NCBI GenBank assembly: GCA_964036045.1
Contig: OZ038395.1
Span: 6,215,753 to 6,279,752, forward strand
Reading direction: 5' to 3'
DNA length: 64,000 nt
Source of the DNA: Eutreptiella sp. 'Long Island Sound 2002'
Lineage: Eukaryota; Euglenozoa; Euglenophyceae; Eutreptiales; Eutreptiaceae
Each line of letters begins with the position of its first letter. The first letter of the stretch is position 1. Below, piece by piece: positions 22,854-35,417 of the stretch. The notes beneath the pieces are model-generated. The model made no database searches, was not told the DNA's origin, and saw only the letters and a list, made by a program, of their open reading frames with translations. Made by a program: the position numbers and the translations under genes.

Positions 22854-25400
22854 TTCCACATTTTTGCTTTCTTTCTTTCTTGCATTTATGTCACGCATGT
22901 CTGTTGCACAGCAGATTCCAATTGTTCATGCTTGCACTTGATTTGATGTGCAATGTGGGTATTTCCTGGTGTACACTTACGAGACAAGGGGACACAGTGA
23001 ACATGTAGAGTAAGATAAGGGCCCCAAGTACAACCAGTCCAAGGTAGGGTCAGGCCATCACACAGTATTGAACCCACCCCGTATTTGAACATGGGAGCCA
23101 CGTCATATCTTTTGTAACCACTGTTGCATATGATACAAGGTGTTCGCAACGATATGTTTCGGACCCCTTGCGCTTTGTTTGCCGACCTTGAGGTGAATCT
23201 TCGCTTCCGACTAGTGGCAAATTACAACCGCGTCGAAATTTCATTTTGTCCCCCACCTACGGCTTGAAGCATGCCGCAGCATGCTGCAGCACAGCCAATT
23301 TTTCCTGGGGACCGTTGGTGCCTGCTCTAATGGCAGCAACACATCAAGCTCTAGTAGCAGCAGCAGCTCCAGCAGCAGCAGCTCTAGTAGTAGCACCCCT
23401 ACTTCAGTCATTCCTAGCACAAGCAGTGGTAACAATCCTGCACAGAGCAAGAGTCCTGCACAGAGCAGCAGTCCTGCACAGAGCAGCAGTCCTACACAGA
23501 GCAGCAACAACCTCAGGGAATCATGGGAGGGACCCAGCCAGCCAACATCAACAAGAACAACCCCAACCCCCCAACCCCGTTTCAAGGACCCGGTTTCCCA
23601 GAATCAGCTCAAAACTTTAGCCCAAAGCAGCGGATTTCTGGCAGTGGCGGTAATAAAGACCATTTGATGGGGCTGTTTGTGTTCTGGTGATGGATGCCTG
23701 TGTGCAACTTTGTTCCATTTCTGTTAACAGACAATTCTCATGATAAAGTATTCTGTTTGTGGCAGCAAGGGGTCAACATTGGCTTCAACCAATGACCTTG
23801 GCACAACTCAACAGGCCCGGTTTCACGAACAACACCTAGAAGGTAACAGGGTCTCTTTTGTGTACATTGTGTGTGTGGTACCTTCAACAAGCACCGTTCT
23901 TTGCAAAGCAGACAGGTACGTACCTTGGCAGTACCACGGACCAACGAAGACAGTGTGACGATTGTTGCCAAGAAGACCAAATCTGATCAGCCGAAGTAGC
24001 TAGGTGCGGGGAAGCATGTTCCAGAACGTTTGACAGTTGATCAATGTGTTGAGAAGTATGGTAAGTATGGTAAGTATGGGCTGTACAATGACAACGGGCT
24101 ACTGATATTCAATGTCGCGGGAAGAAGGTGGATTATCCACGGAAGGATAACATCCGGACCCACATTACCATCCCACTTCATGACCATAACTGTGAACGTG
24201 AACGTGCTGGCGCACCGCACCATATGTATTGGCACCGGGCTACGAAGACCATGTTCGGCAACGGAACCAACGCAAACCAGACAAGGAGGAGCACCAGAGG
24301 AACCGACTTGCGGCATGGGAAAAGCTGGACCTTCCGCGGCATGCCGTAAAACTGGTATTAGTTGATGATGCAAGGTATTGTGCAAAGTCCTCCGGGGAGC
24401 ATTTTGCTGCTGTTTTAAAAATGCTAAATTGTGTATCTGCCGCGGCCATACGGGAAATTGATTTGCTGCATCCATTGCACGAACACCCAAACATGACCCC
24501 GCTGTGTACATATCTGAAGTGTTTGCGGACCGTGGTACATGGAAACTGATCCACTTCCAAAGGGCAAAGGTACATTAGCCTGGTCCTTGTCTCCGTCCTT
24601 TTCTTCATTGTGGGGTGCCTCAGCATGGAGCAACTCGAGCTCAACAGCCAAAAATGTTGCATGATGTTGAGAAGCATCACATGCTGAGGACCACCGCGTA
24701 TCCGCTTAATCATGCAGTTTTTGGCCAACAAAGGCAATATACCACGAAATAGTATGGGACAAGGCAATTGTAGTGCTTGAGAAGCAGCACATCATTGTGC
24801 ATTTGAAGCCACTTTTTCGCAGTTTTGGTAAGCCCATCGGCAAGTTTTTGATTGGTTTGCAGGTGGATATTGTTCCCAAGGGCTGTGCTAATACAATACG
24901 CCACCCCATGGCGCATTGGTTGTACAGTAGGTTGCTATAACTAGAGGTTCAGTGAGAGGTGTATGTGGTAGATGGGCACTCTGCACCAAGCGTACAAACG
25001 GTCTTGAGCCTCTTGCATAACGCTGATATGAAATAGCACTGCACCAAACAATTGCAAAAGGTTGGCCAAAAGTGTTTGGATGTCATCAAGAAATCTCAAA
25101 AGACCCAGCTGCCATTTTATGATGAGGTGCGGCTTTTGGTGCGGCTTTCCAAACAATTCCGATTTACTTCGGGTTTCTACAGGACTGCAAGTGCATAACA
25201 ACCAAAAGGAAGGTGTTTTTGGGCCCTTGCACAGCAAACCCCACCCAGGTGCCCTTTATGCCAATTTGCTTTAGCCCAGAACGTTGTGCCTGAACCAGTG
25301 GATTTTGTCCCCTGAAAAGGGGGGGGGGGGTTGCAAGAACGACAACAGAGCATCAACATGATTAGGGCATAGGACGAGAAAACATACATACATACATACA
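22854..25400. other. Spacer with AGC microsatellite and broken gene-like fragments
   Basis: At 23340-23500 an AGC-rich microsatellite encodes a Ser-rich low-complexity frame; I do not regard it as a gene. At about 24030-24545 neighbouring frames give protein-like stretches (KPDKEEHQRNRLAAWEKL, then LVLVDDARYCAKSSGEHFA) with frame changes, suggesting a decayed element. A CATA microsatellite lies at 25382-25411. Confidence 0.4.
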
Positions 25401-25411
25401 TACATACATAC

Positions 25412-25855
25412 ATGCATCAACCCTCCGACACTGTGACACCCCGTGGCCAAGTGATCAACAGTTGCGGCTCTGTTGCCAACCAATCTGTGTTTCCACAACC
25501 AGAGCTACCTGGTGTAGCCCCACACACAAGACCAAGGCGACCAACCTTCCTGGACAGCCACAGAACTCAATCTACCTGCATCTGCCTGCCCAGAGTGACC
25601 TACCGCAACAGATGTCCGCACAACACCTCCCACCCCGCCGGACCGACGTGACCCATTATGGTCCGATTGCCACTTCGTCTTACCTGCCTGAATGCACACC
25701 TGACACGCATCAATCCGCCGATAACACAGTGACGCCCTGTGGCCACGTGTTCAACAGCTGCGGCTTTGTTGCCAATTGCGGTGTCCCAATCTATGGTCCC
25801 ACAACGAGGGCCACCCGCTGCAGTCCTGAACACAAGACCTGTATGTTTCCATTTT
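25412..25855 (+). repeat. About 296-bp tandem repeat, 1.5 units
   Basis: A segment beginning near 25451 (GTGATCAACAGTTGCGGC) recurs near 25747 (GTGTTCAACAGCTGCGGC), giving a period of about 296 bp. The same sequence is found at about 62160-62560. No consistent coding frame. Confidence 0.65.
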
Positions 25856-26940
25856 GAATAGCTATCCGGGAGTGGAGGTGGCCCCGTAGAGAAAAAAGCG
25901 GACAAGGCTGCAGGGATATGGTGCCTCCGTCAGGTGCAGTTGCCCAGGGCTTTTTTGTACTGGTTTGTATAAGGGCTGAAATCAAGTAATTGTCCCAAAG
26001 CATTCGCACCATGAGGGGAATGTACCGCGCTGGGCATGCTGGGCACGTGCCGGACAACTTTTTTTTGGCCACTCGCTCCCAGCAGTCTGGCTCCCTTACG
26101 GTCCGGTCCACCCAAGCAACCCCAGTCCTGATCTTTGAGGACGTCCCAAAAGTGTCCAGCAAGGGACATGCAGCGTGCATTTGGGAATATGCTGTTCATT
26201 TGTAGCTCTGCAGAGGGGCTGGTGTTGGGGTCTGTTTGGCTGGCAGGGAGATCAATATTTGGCCCGCTTGGGCCTTCTGTATGGGGGCTGATCTGGGGGC
26301 TGAAGTCTGGGGCATTTACTCAAAAGGAACGCGCTATGCATGCACCAGGCACACCTCAGGCAAGCACCGACACCCCCCATTGTGTCATGTTCTTGGAGTC
26401 CGACCACTCAGGTCGCTTGTTTGCTGCAACGCCGGATTTGAATATGAGAAGTACGTACTGGACGGTGTAAGTCTTTGGAAGAAACGGGTGGATTTCTCTC
26501 AGTGGAGGGGCCCTTTGTTTGGAACGCGTTCTTGGGAGTGAGTTGACTTTTACGGTAAGGGATGGCAGTGTGCTGGCTAAGATTTTGGCGCTTTTGTACC
26601 TGTTTGCAGTTGGAGTTGTATGGGCGCTGTTTTGGTGGTTGAGATTCATGACACGAATGTGCAGCGTTTGAAGCCGTCAGATGCCAGGGGTGTGCGCTTT
26701 GAAGTGGACCATGAGGGCACTACGTGTTAACAGGTCCACTGGATGGTATTAGGATGACTACGGCTGCAGAACTGTATCCATTGTCGGTTTTCTGTTCTGC
26801 ACGGTGCATTACAATAACGGTCGCACAGCCAAGGGTGATATCGTGAGGTATTGTGTCATCGCCAGAACGTTATGAGAAAGCCCACCATTTCGTGACATGT
26901 TGTCCCATTTTGCAGGGCGTGGACCGCCGCTCCTGGCACA
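25856..26940. other. Spacer upstream of gene E
   Basis: No supported gene. Short open frames only. No TATA box was seen in the 60 bases before the gene E start; CCATTTTGCAG just upstream could be a splice acceptor, so an upstream non-coding exon is possible. Confidence 0.35.
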
Positions 26941-27430
26941 ATGTCTCTTCTACCATTGGTGCCTGTGCGCAGCAGTCCCAGGCTGGTGTGTGATTGGGCC
27001 ACCGTCAAGAGCCACGTCCCAACGTATTGTATTGCAGCCATTGGAACCACAACAGGCATTCTTACATTAGTCTTGGTCGGCACGCGCCCAGAATTATCTC
27101 TAGCATCGATTGCTCCTCTGCATTTGAGGCCAGCGCCTCATGTGGTCACCGCCGTTTCAATGAAGACCACATCGCCCATCTCAATATCAAATCCCAACAG
27201 CGATCAATCCATCGTGTCCCATCGTTCAAGTGAGACTCTCCATAGCCCCCGGGTGGATGCCCCCGTAACGACGCCATTTGGTACCGTATTCACGGTGCTG
27301 ATCAGTGGGACTTCGGCGTCTGCGGCTCTTGTATTTCTGTGCACTTTGCGGAACACCAGCAAGTCCCGCCTTTTGGAAGGTGTCGTGGTAGCCAGCAGTA
27401 ACAGTAACGTGGCCATGGCAGCTGCAAGTG
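26941..27430 (+). CDS. Gene E exon 1: two-membrane-segment N-terminus
   Basis: 163 codons plus one base, phase 1, from ATG 26941. The first hydrophobic segment is YCIAAIGTTTGILTLVLVG (residues about 29-47). The second is FGTVFTVLISGTSASAALVF (about 112-131), separated by a Ser/Thr/Pro-rich loop. The tail ends in NVAMAAASG before a GTATGT donor. It shares no clear sequence identity with exon 1 of A or D beyond the ending, but has the same plan. Confidence 0.65.
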
Positions 27431-28807
27431 GTATGTAACATGCATGTGCAAGGCTTCTTCTTGGCTACCTCTGTAAAATTCAGCTGTTTGACTCTTTGTA
27501 CATGACCTGATGGCTCATCATATTTCGGAAGGGCGTTCAGGATTTCACTTTCCGTGGTCGAGCTGCACCCCCATTGCCGTGAGTATAGACTTCGCCTGTC
27601 TTTTTCGCTACGACTGGGAGGGCGTTTCCGGCCCTCCCCGCTGCGTTTACTTTCAAGAGGGGGAGCTTGTAGATAGTGAGGAACGGGACGCAGGGTGTGG
27701 GCACTGTGCAGACTGATACATTACCGGACCCACTGTTCCCCCGATTTTAAGCCACTACAGTTGGCGGTTGTGCTCCTCCTCAGTTGGTGGTTTTGCTCCT
27801 CCTCCCCATCATTGGGCCTGTCTAATGTCTACCTGAACGAATGGCTGTGTGATACCTATTCCTTGTTTGCCCCAAGGCCTTGCTGTAGGGGGTCTATCCC
27901 CCATTCCCCCCAAAGGTCTGCGATGCACGAGTACCGCCCCTGCACCGAGCGGACATTTTGTTACCCATTACCTGCGATTCACCTGGGGGATAGACCGCGT
28001 GACCGTGCCCGCTTGGGGATTGCAGCATTCAGCGTCGGTATCCTTTGCCATTTGATATCATATTGTTTGCACTTGCTTTGACTGTACCTCGCTTTCCATT
28101 CATGGGAATGCCATGCACGCAGTCGCATGCAGTGCAAAGTTTCGGATGTCGGTAGCTACCTGAATCCTAGTTTGTGCCCTTTTGCGGAGGTTTGTTGTTC
28201 CATAGTAGGGTTTTAAGCTTCTTATGCATTCGGGACATGACATATTTGAATGACTATCCATTTTCACCTATTTTCACCTATTTGTACCCATTTCACCCAC
28301 TTGCCGTTTTGGTAGAATTGAGAAGAATCAACGCAACAGTTAGCAGCCTTCATCAGGACTGCCAACAAAAAATTGAGCGAAGACGTGAGGTGGACATAAG
28401 AGTTGGTTTGTCACGCAACTCCTACACCAATCACGCTTCTGCATTCACCCTGCATCATGTATTGTGACGGCATGGACAGTATGGGTGAGGGCTCGTGAGA
28501 GGTGGGTGAGGGTTGGGGTTAAGGACTCCCATGCTTCAACGTGGCGCCTTGAGTTGGGGTCAAGGACTCCCACGTGGTCCTTCGCGAACGCATGGACAAT
28601 TCTCTGATGATGAAGTCGGTGATCACCATGGCGCTTACACACGGTGCGGGGTGCAGTACTTTATATTGGGCGGAAGAGGGACAAGCTCAGGGACAAGAGG
28701 GACGAGTTGACTGAAGTCCAACAACAAATATATTGTTATACAGAGGTGGCATGGGGGGTGGGGGGGGGGCGGTTTTCACTGCAAAATGACTGCATCTCAA
28801 TGTGTAG

Positions 28808-28990
28808 GACGCAAGGATTTTACAGAAGGTGCGACGGTCTATTTGGATGAAGATGGTACATGGCTCCCGGGGGTTGTCATCAAGACGTGTCAAAATGGCT
28901 GGCGCACAATCAGAGTAGACGGTCGCGAGAAGCCCCTTCGTATTCGAGGCACGGAACAATTGCGACCCAAAAAGCCTACTTTCACCGATG
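28808..28990 (+). CDS. Gene E Tudor-like cassette exon
   Basis: Acceptor TGTGTAG, donor GTGTGC at 28991; 183 bases and phase 1 at both ends. It encodes a small beta-barrel: FTEGATVYLDEDGTWLPGVV, then NGWRTIRVDGREKPLRIRG, with alternating strands, a Trp at the start of strand 2 and a GW turn. It matches the gene C exon at 63857 and the broken exons of A and B. Tudor/agenet-type barrels bind methylated Lys or Arg on histones or other proteins. The fold call rests on pattern, without a profile search. Confidence 0.7.
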
Positions 28991-29210
28991 GTGTGCGACG
29001 AACCGTTTTTGCTCTTCGACCACTCCGTCTGCATGCACGCACCTCCCTTCTCAAGGTCCAGTGCCGTTGGTTGTACACCCACTGCTCTTGCACCCGGGAG
29101 CCATGCTTGTCTAAGCACCAGTGGACCCGAGTTGGTGCTTTGCCAAAGGGATTTGGTCGCCGCTCCTGCGTCATTTTGAGTGCCACTGCTTGTGCTTTCT
29201 GTGGAATCAG

Positions 29211-29336
29211 ATGGGACCGCGGGAGGCGACGATATGAATGAGATCAGAATCAAGTTGGTGGACACTTTGGCGGAGTTGGAGAATACCAAAAGAGAACTGA
29301 AGGAAGCCAAAGAGCAACTGAAAGAATCGATTGCAG
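29211..29336 (+). CDS. Gene E coiled-coil cassette exon
   Basis: 126 bases, phase 1 at both ends, between a CTTTCTGTGGAATCAG acceptor and a GTGAAT donor. It encodes 42 residues: an acidic start (GTAGGDDMNE) then a heptad-rich helix (LVDTLAELENTKRELKEAKE) suited to a short coiled coil or helical linker. Its symmetry and its position before the kinase exon make it a plausible cassette. It is small, and its acceptor is only moderate. Confidence 0.5.
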
Positions 29337-30341
29337 GTGAATTTCCTTGCGAGTAAAGGGGGGTGCCCAGCAGTTCAAGGTCTGATTCAGTGTGTCTGGG
29401 GGCCCCCGTCTTGACGTGGGGAAATCATCGGAGAAATTGTTGTATTATGCTCCTTTGGCCAATTACATCGCTCGAACGTTGTCACTGTGAACAATGACTT
29501 GCTCGAGAGGAGACTACGCCCGCCCCCCCCCGCGCCGAAGAAGGTGTCCTGTGGGACATCATAGTTTTCTCCAACCGTCACGGTATCTGCGTGCACTTTC
29601 CTGGAGGGAAAACCTAAACAATCTCCTAAACTGATGGTCTTGTTTTCCGAAGTCGGGCCTCTTGGGATTCAAGACGCGGGGGCAGGATTTCACGATTTCG
29701 TGAACCAGCTGCATTGGTCTTATTGCACCGGGGGTGACTGGGTACGCCTGCCTCTCCTGGGGCTGGATGATGTTTCTGCAGATGTCACGGCGCCCACTGG
29801 GCTCCCGGGCGGCGGGGCTTTCTGGGCAGGGGGTTCGGGCGAGGCATGCACAGCTTGTACAAGAGGGATCCTGCGGACACGCGCCGCTGGCAAGGGCTGA
29901 TGGCACCGGGGCATGAAGGCGGGCTGGCAAGGGATGGGGAACCCCACCCCCCCAGCGGGGACTGCCAGCGATCCATACGCCCCCCTGGGGAGCATGGGCG
30001 GGCTTCCAGCAAGCAGACCCACTCAGTAGGTGCGACGGGCCGCGCTCCATGGGGCGAGCCTTGGGGGGTTGGCGTGCCGGTAACTGCCGTTTGACTCAGC
30101 AGCCAACCCCTTGCACAACAGCGTCCTGGACCTTAGTAGAATGATGCCCTCCGCGATATGATGTTTCCCAACACCGAATGCAGTTGAATCATAGCGTTGT
30201 GGCAATGCACGGAAAAGTAAATGGGAATGAGAATCAGTGATCAGCGGTTTGAGAACTGTACATTGCATTGCGATGTAAACTCGCACAGCAAAAGCGTTCG
30301 TAAATCGTGTCCCTCCTTACAACTGGTTCTTCTGTTTTCAG

Positions 30342-31663
30342 GTGCAGGCACAATCCCGGACAAGTTACCTGCTTTGTTCAGTGCCGCTGAAATTGTTTCA
30401 CATGAGCAAGCGGATGAACAGGGGTTGTGCAACGTCATCCCGCCGTGGATCCATCATTTCTGCATGGAATTGGAGGCCAAGACCGACTTTAGTGATGTGC
30501 TGAAGGCTCGGGCTCAGGAAACGCTTCGTTTCATTGCGGCGTGGCCTCATGAGACGGGGATGCTTCGTCTTGCGAAGGATGTGGAGCTACAACAGTCCTC
30601 ATTCTCTGCAATGGTAGCCAACCGACTGGATCGCTTTTTGTTCGAAAACGAATGGGATGGGATGCTGCTGCACCGCTCCACGATGGTTCACACTGATGAG
30701 CCAGACTTCCTTGTGCACTACTTTGGAGACAAGAGCACGCTGCGTCTCGTGGGGCTGGTGAGTGATGCGGATGCGGAAGATCCCGGAAGTCAGGCGGCTG
30801 CTTACGCCGCCAGAGCAAATCAGTCCGAAATGTTTGATTGCACCGAGCACCCGTTGATAATCAGTCTTGTTTGTACCCGAGACTCTTTTGACGTAGAAAT
30901 TGTGATTTCGGGTCGAAACAAGGACAAGCCAACGCTGTGGAGGTGCCCCATTGGGACGTCGTCATGGCACGATGACCATGCGATGCTGCTCATGAAACTG
31001 TACCACGCGGTGCACGATTTACCAGACCCATTGCCGGCGCCTCTTAGTGCACCATTGCCCTTTCCGCAGTGGAACCCGGATGATGCGCTTTTGTTGTCTC
31101 ACATTGGAGGGTCGCTCGCGCGCAGCGTCGTCAGGTATGGAGATCATTGTTACAAGTTTGTCACCAATGATTCGCTGGTTCAGGCACATCGAAATGCGAA
31201 GAAAGCAATTTCGCAGCTGCACGTTCTGCACATTGACCTCCTTCCACCCTCGTCATCAGTATTCGCCATACGACTACCTTACCTCAAAGACATTGGCAAT
31301 GAGGCAGCTGAACCCGCGCATTTCCTGGCTATAGCTGACCAGCTTCAGCAATTGCATCGCCATGGGCTGGTGCATGGGGATGTTCGTCGGTCCAATCTGC
31401 TTTTGGCATCCGATCCATCGCAGTCTTTGCTCATTGATTTTGATTTCGTTTCACCGCTTGGCTCGTATTACATTTCGACGTATAATCCGTCATTAGTAGA
31501 GAGACACCCTGATGCAAGGCCACGTGAGGAAATGCTCCCGGAGCATGACATTCACAGCCTGCTCTACATTGTACTTGCCATTTGTGGGATCAAAGAGGAG
31601 CGGTCTGACCCCAAATGGAATGTCGTCATACAGCAGTTGGTAGCCACCCATGCCGGCCCATGA
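30342..31663 (+). CDS. Gene E terminal exon: dead nuclease-like domain plus intact CR-type kinase
   Basis: Enters in phase 1 after TTCTGTTTTCAG and ends at TGA (31661). The N-terminal about 230 residues are homologous to gene D and, more distantly, to the gene A nuclease, but the E-x-K position reads GLV, so cleavage is unlikely. The kinase part keeps HGDVRRSN (catalytic Asp codon 31379, residue about 613), LIDFDF (metal Asp codon 31436, residue about 632), YNPSLVERHPDA and EHDIHSLLYI. These match the HGD/DFD kinases fused in Crinkler/RHS-type effectors. The predicted four-exon protein (26941-27430, 28808-28990, 29211-29336, this exon) is 706 residues. This is the only member in the window with a complete kinase signature. 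Confidence 0.8.
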
Positions 31664-32650
31664 TTTTGGATTTCTCTCCCACAAGTGTGGTTTGTCCACG
31701 TTGGTTTGCATGATGATAATAGATTTCGACCCCAGTCCGGAGGTGAGGCCCAGGATGAGGCTGAGGCTGAGGCGCACACTCAATTCTGGATTGGGTGGTC
31801 ACCGCCGGTGGTCGTGCCATTCTGCCTCTGTTAGTTGATTGCATTCTACCTACTCTGCCTGATGGCAGTCTGGGATACCGGCGCAAAGGAATCGTCTTTT
31901 GGGGTAGACTGGGGCGCACCACATCCCCTTGGCTGCATGATCAACTGGGGCTGGGCGGCCACATGCGTATGCGCCAATGCACTGCATTTGTCGCGTGCAC
32001 TTGATCCGTTTGGGTGTCTCTTGCTCCAAACGGTGGACACAGCACATGTTCTATTTGGTCCCTTTTCACAGGGCACAATCCGCTTTGTGTCGAGGCCGGA
32101 GGTTTCTCAACCTGCCAGTCCGAACACCACCCCAGGAGGCACCAGGCCGCCTGGCGATTGGCTGCCGCCGCTCAAGTGCAAACCCACTGAGCCCTCAACC
32201 CCAGCCTCGAAATGTACTGGTTTCGGGTGTGATTTGTGCAGCCGTGAGCTAAGGGGCGGGAATGCCTTTTGGAGGGGGGGGGCCAATGATGACCAACCAA
32301 ACCCCCCCTCCCGGCCCCACTGCCTCCACTCCTTTCGTTGTGGGGGTGGAACATATTTGGACTCAGGCAGCGCCCCCAGTCTGTACGCCAAAAAACGCAC
32401 GAGAAGAACGTTTTTGTTTTGTGATCTGGTGGGATTTGTTGCGTGTGTGAATGGATTGGGCCAGCGCCCCCGAGTGCGTTGGGTTGCAATGACGCCACTT
32501 CTGCAAAGGGTATCCCACCAAAATGCCTGAGCACGACCGGATTGAGCACCAGGGGAAGGCATTGCCACAGCCTAAGGCCGGGCTTGACTCGAACTTGTAG
32601 GCAACCTCCCCCTTAGCGCAACGAGCACGTTTTCGTCGACGTCTCGGTCA
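31664..32650. other. Spacer downstream of gene E
   Basis: A 231-codon open frame spans 31835-32530 but is rich in Pro and Cys and shows no domain. The opposite strand is also open over much of it, which suggests compositional openness and not a gene. No AATAAA was seen soon after the gene E stop. Confidence 0.35.
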
Positions 32651-32654
32651 TCAG

Positions 32655-32845
32655 CATCATTCCATTGTATTACAAGGCCTAAGCGCATTCCCCGTTTGTG
32701 GTTTCGTTCTTTCCTTCCCAAAAGGTGGTTGATTGCTGATCACACCGATGCTGGAAGCGTACCCGGGCATGTGCATGTACAATACTATCTCTAAAACAAA
32801 GTCGGCAATGCAGTCGGTCAATGCCCCATTGCCCCATTATAAATA
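32655..32845 (+). promoter_or_regulatory. TATA promoter module, copy 1
   Basis: Similar over about 200 bp to the region upstream of gene C (62825-63024). Matching blocks are a CCATTGTATTACA/CCATTGCATTGTA segment, GGTTGATTGCT, ATCTCTAAAACAAA, GCCCCATTGCCCC and TATAAATA (32838-32845). An ATG lies 40 bases after the TATA start, compared with 38 in gene C. Conservation of the box and its spacing suggests a functional or recently functional core promoter. Confidence 0.6.
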
Positions 32846-32877
32846 CCCGTCCACAGCACGACACATCAGCCTTGTAT

Positions 32878-33018
32878 ATGGGCTCTTCTTCTTGGCGCAT
32901 TCTTGGCACGTCTGACGGAGACATGCAATCTACCCCCCCCCCTTTTGCGCCATGGCGTCATGCCAAACCCTCCACTTTGCGCAAGCACCGGCTTGTCCAA
33001 GCACGGGACCACATCTGA
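32878..33018 (+). pseudogene. Short ORF after the promoter module, probably a truncated gene start
   Basis: 46 codons from the ATG placed like the gene C start relative to its TATA box. It begins MGSSSWRILGTSDGDMQST and runs into poly-C and the CCATGGCGTCATGCCAA word (32950), then stops. There is no membrane segment and no match to the family first exons, so the original first exon has probably been replaced or interrupted. Confidence 0.3.
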
Positions 33019-35417
33019 CCGTCGTTTTCCTGGTTGTTACTGACCGCAGTTTTGGTGGTCAGAAATGTAACTTGCCAACCAAGGGCAAGCTGTGCAATTG
33101 TCGAAGATGAGGCGTAAGGTTGGAAAGGGTTTCTATTCCACAGCTCCTGATGCCCCAGATGGACAGTGAGGACGTCCGGAGTATGCTGAAATTTGGATGC
33201 ACATTGTTCAGATGACGAATGGGACAATTGTGGGCAGGGGTGAGGTATGGGCAAGTGGTCGCCACGTGCTTTCTTTTGGCACCGCGCATCGTGCGCAAGC
33301 ACGGGCTCGTCTAAACACGGGACCCCGTCCGATCGTCGTTTTTCGTTTCAGCGTGCTTGCACAAAGGGGGGGGGCGACCCCTGTGTGTGGCGGATGGTGT
33401 TTTCATTGTGCTTTGTTGTGCTGCTGGCACTATGTTACAGTGTGTGCGGTGGCTGATAGAGGGTCAGAGGGCGGTAGGTAGGGGGTCAGCGCACTTGACG
33501 AGCATCTTGGGATGCATTTCAGTCGGCCTGTGTGCCATGTGGTGGTGATAGAGTTTTTAAGGTGACGCCCGGCAGAACTTGACTAAATGCAGCTGCATTT
33601 GTGACAGTCTTGTAGTAAAGAGAGGAAGTCATCCTACGCGCTGGGCTTGGGCCAGTAGGGGCGGCATAGTGTTTACGACTGACGCGCGGAGCTCTCAAGC
33701 TGCAAAAGGAAGGGTTTGGGTGGGGCGTTAAAACTGGGTGTTGCCACCGATTCAGCACCGGAACGGGAGGGGGTTACGACAGTCCATAGGCGGGTAGTCT
33801 CCCCTTGTCGAGAGGGATGGTGTCAAGACATCAACGTGCACCTCCTCCTTGGTACCATTTGTAAGGCAAGTGCTCTCAATGGCCGTTGAATCGTGGTGTT
33901 CCGTTCGTGGTGTAGGTTTCGCTGGTTCTGCATTTTAAGAGAATTTTTTCTGGCCTGTGGCACCTGTGGCATGCCCTGTGGCAAGCAAGAGTAGCCCTCG
34001 TTGCAGAAATGAGGGGCTGGTGCCATGCCAATGAATGTAAAAGTGGCAATCCAGGGAACAAGACTCCTCAACCACAGGAAGTTGCTTGCACATCATGATC
34101 CATTCTCTAGTTGTGCCTTCCTGTGGCGGAGATGGAAAAAAAGGAAGAAATTGGACTTGAGGTGCATGCCTTTGGTGCAGGATCGCCATATAGCACAGCA
34201 CTGCCTTTCATATGGACTCAACGAACACTGTGTTTGATGACAACAAAATAGAAGACAATGAATGCTCTGAAGCACAACAATGCTTGTCCTGGCGTTGAAT
34301 AAATGCCAAAATTAGGAAGGAATTGAATGCTTTGAATGTTTGTCCAAAAACAAATTGCCGCGTCCTCGCACTACACACATACCTGGCAACTCTCTCATCA
34401 CCAAAGTCGATCATCCCACATTCCTTTGGAGACGCTACATGAAGCAATTGCTGCACGCGAGAACATGCACCTCCCTTTTATGCCACCGAAGGTACGACAT
34501 TGAGCTGAGGAGACGGTTTCTTCAACCATTCGATATGTTGAAACCATTAGTCATTCCCGCTTTTGCAGGCAGGTGAGGCAATGCCGCAGCGACCTGCACG
34601 CCTCCATTGCAACCTCTTGGCGACGTATGGTCGTCTGGAGGGTTAAGGGCAGGCAACTGCTGCACCATTATGCTACATCAATGGATGCACATGTGCCAAA
34701 CAAAAAGCGACCCTGGACTTAGAGCCTGCGTACGTGGCGCCATTCATCCATGCAGACACTCACCAACATCGCCAGCCAACGGTTACAGGAGGGGTGGTCC
34801 TTTAGAGAGGATTTTTACAGAGCTATCGCTGCCACTGTGCACCAGCTTCGAAAACGGTCCAGTACAAGTCTGTCTGATTCATAGCCAATACGCACACAGC
34901 CCACCTTAGCAGAGGGACCCGCTACATGGGAGCCCCCCACACCGCCAACACCCCACTGAATTCTGCAGTGAAGCATACCCTACCCTCTGACACCATATGT
35001 CTGTTCGCTACCTCCCCTGTTCTTTGTACACCCACTCATCTGTGCTTTACACCCCCCTATCCTTTTCAGCCCACAGTCTTAGTGCCTAATGACCACTGGA
35101 AAGCCTACGGACGTGGCAGTCCCCCACTGCATAAACCGGTTTCAGACTCAGCTAATCCTCACTAAGTGTCAGATCCAGATCCGGTACCACAGTCATTTGT
35201 GGGATCATCGAAGGACAGGACAGGAATGTATAGGACTGGATGGGATAGGAATGTAGAGGACTGGATCAAAGGTATTCGTTTGTAGCCAGTGCACTCCTCC
35301 CTACTCCGGGGTTGCAGGATTTCCTGTGACATTGCATGTCTTCGTTTCAATGTGCGTTGATTCGCTCACCTTCTCCGAACTAGGGTTCGTTCACACAGGG
35401 CTTGGTGTTGCTGAGTG
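33019..35417. other. Unassigned spacer
   Basis: No supported gene. A short segment near 33286-33350 resembles 32975-33045 (GCGCAAGCACGGGCT/GCGCAAGCACCGGCT). A/T-rich stretches near 33940 and 34240-34340. The segment about 35125-35185 resembles 5795-5850. Confidence 0.35.

Noticed and set aside
23281-23667. Ser-rich 128-codon ORF
   Set aside because: Encoded by an AGC microsatellite; three-fold periodic repeats keep frames open by chance.
31835-32530. 231-codon ORF downstream of gene E
   Set aside because: No domain, Pro/Cys-rich, long frames also open on the other strand; nothing but length supports it.
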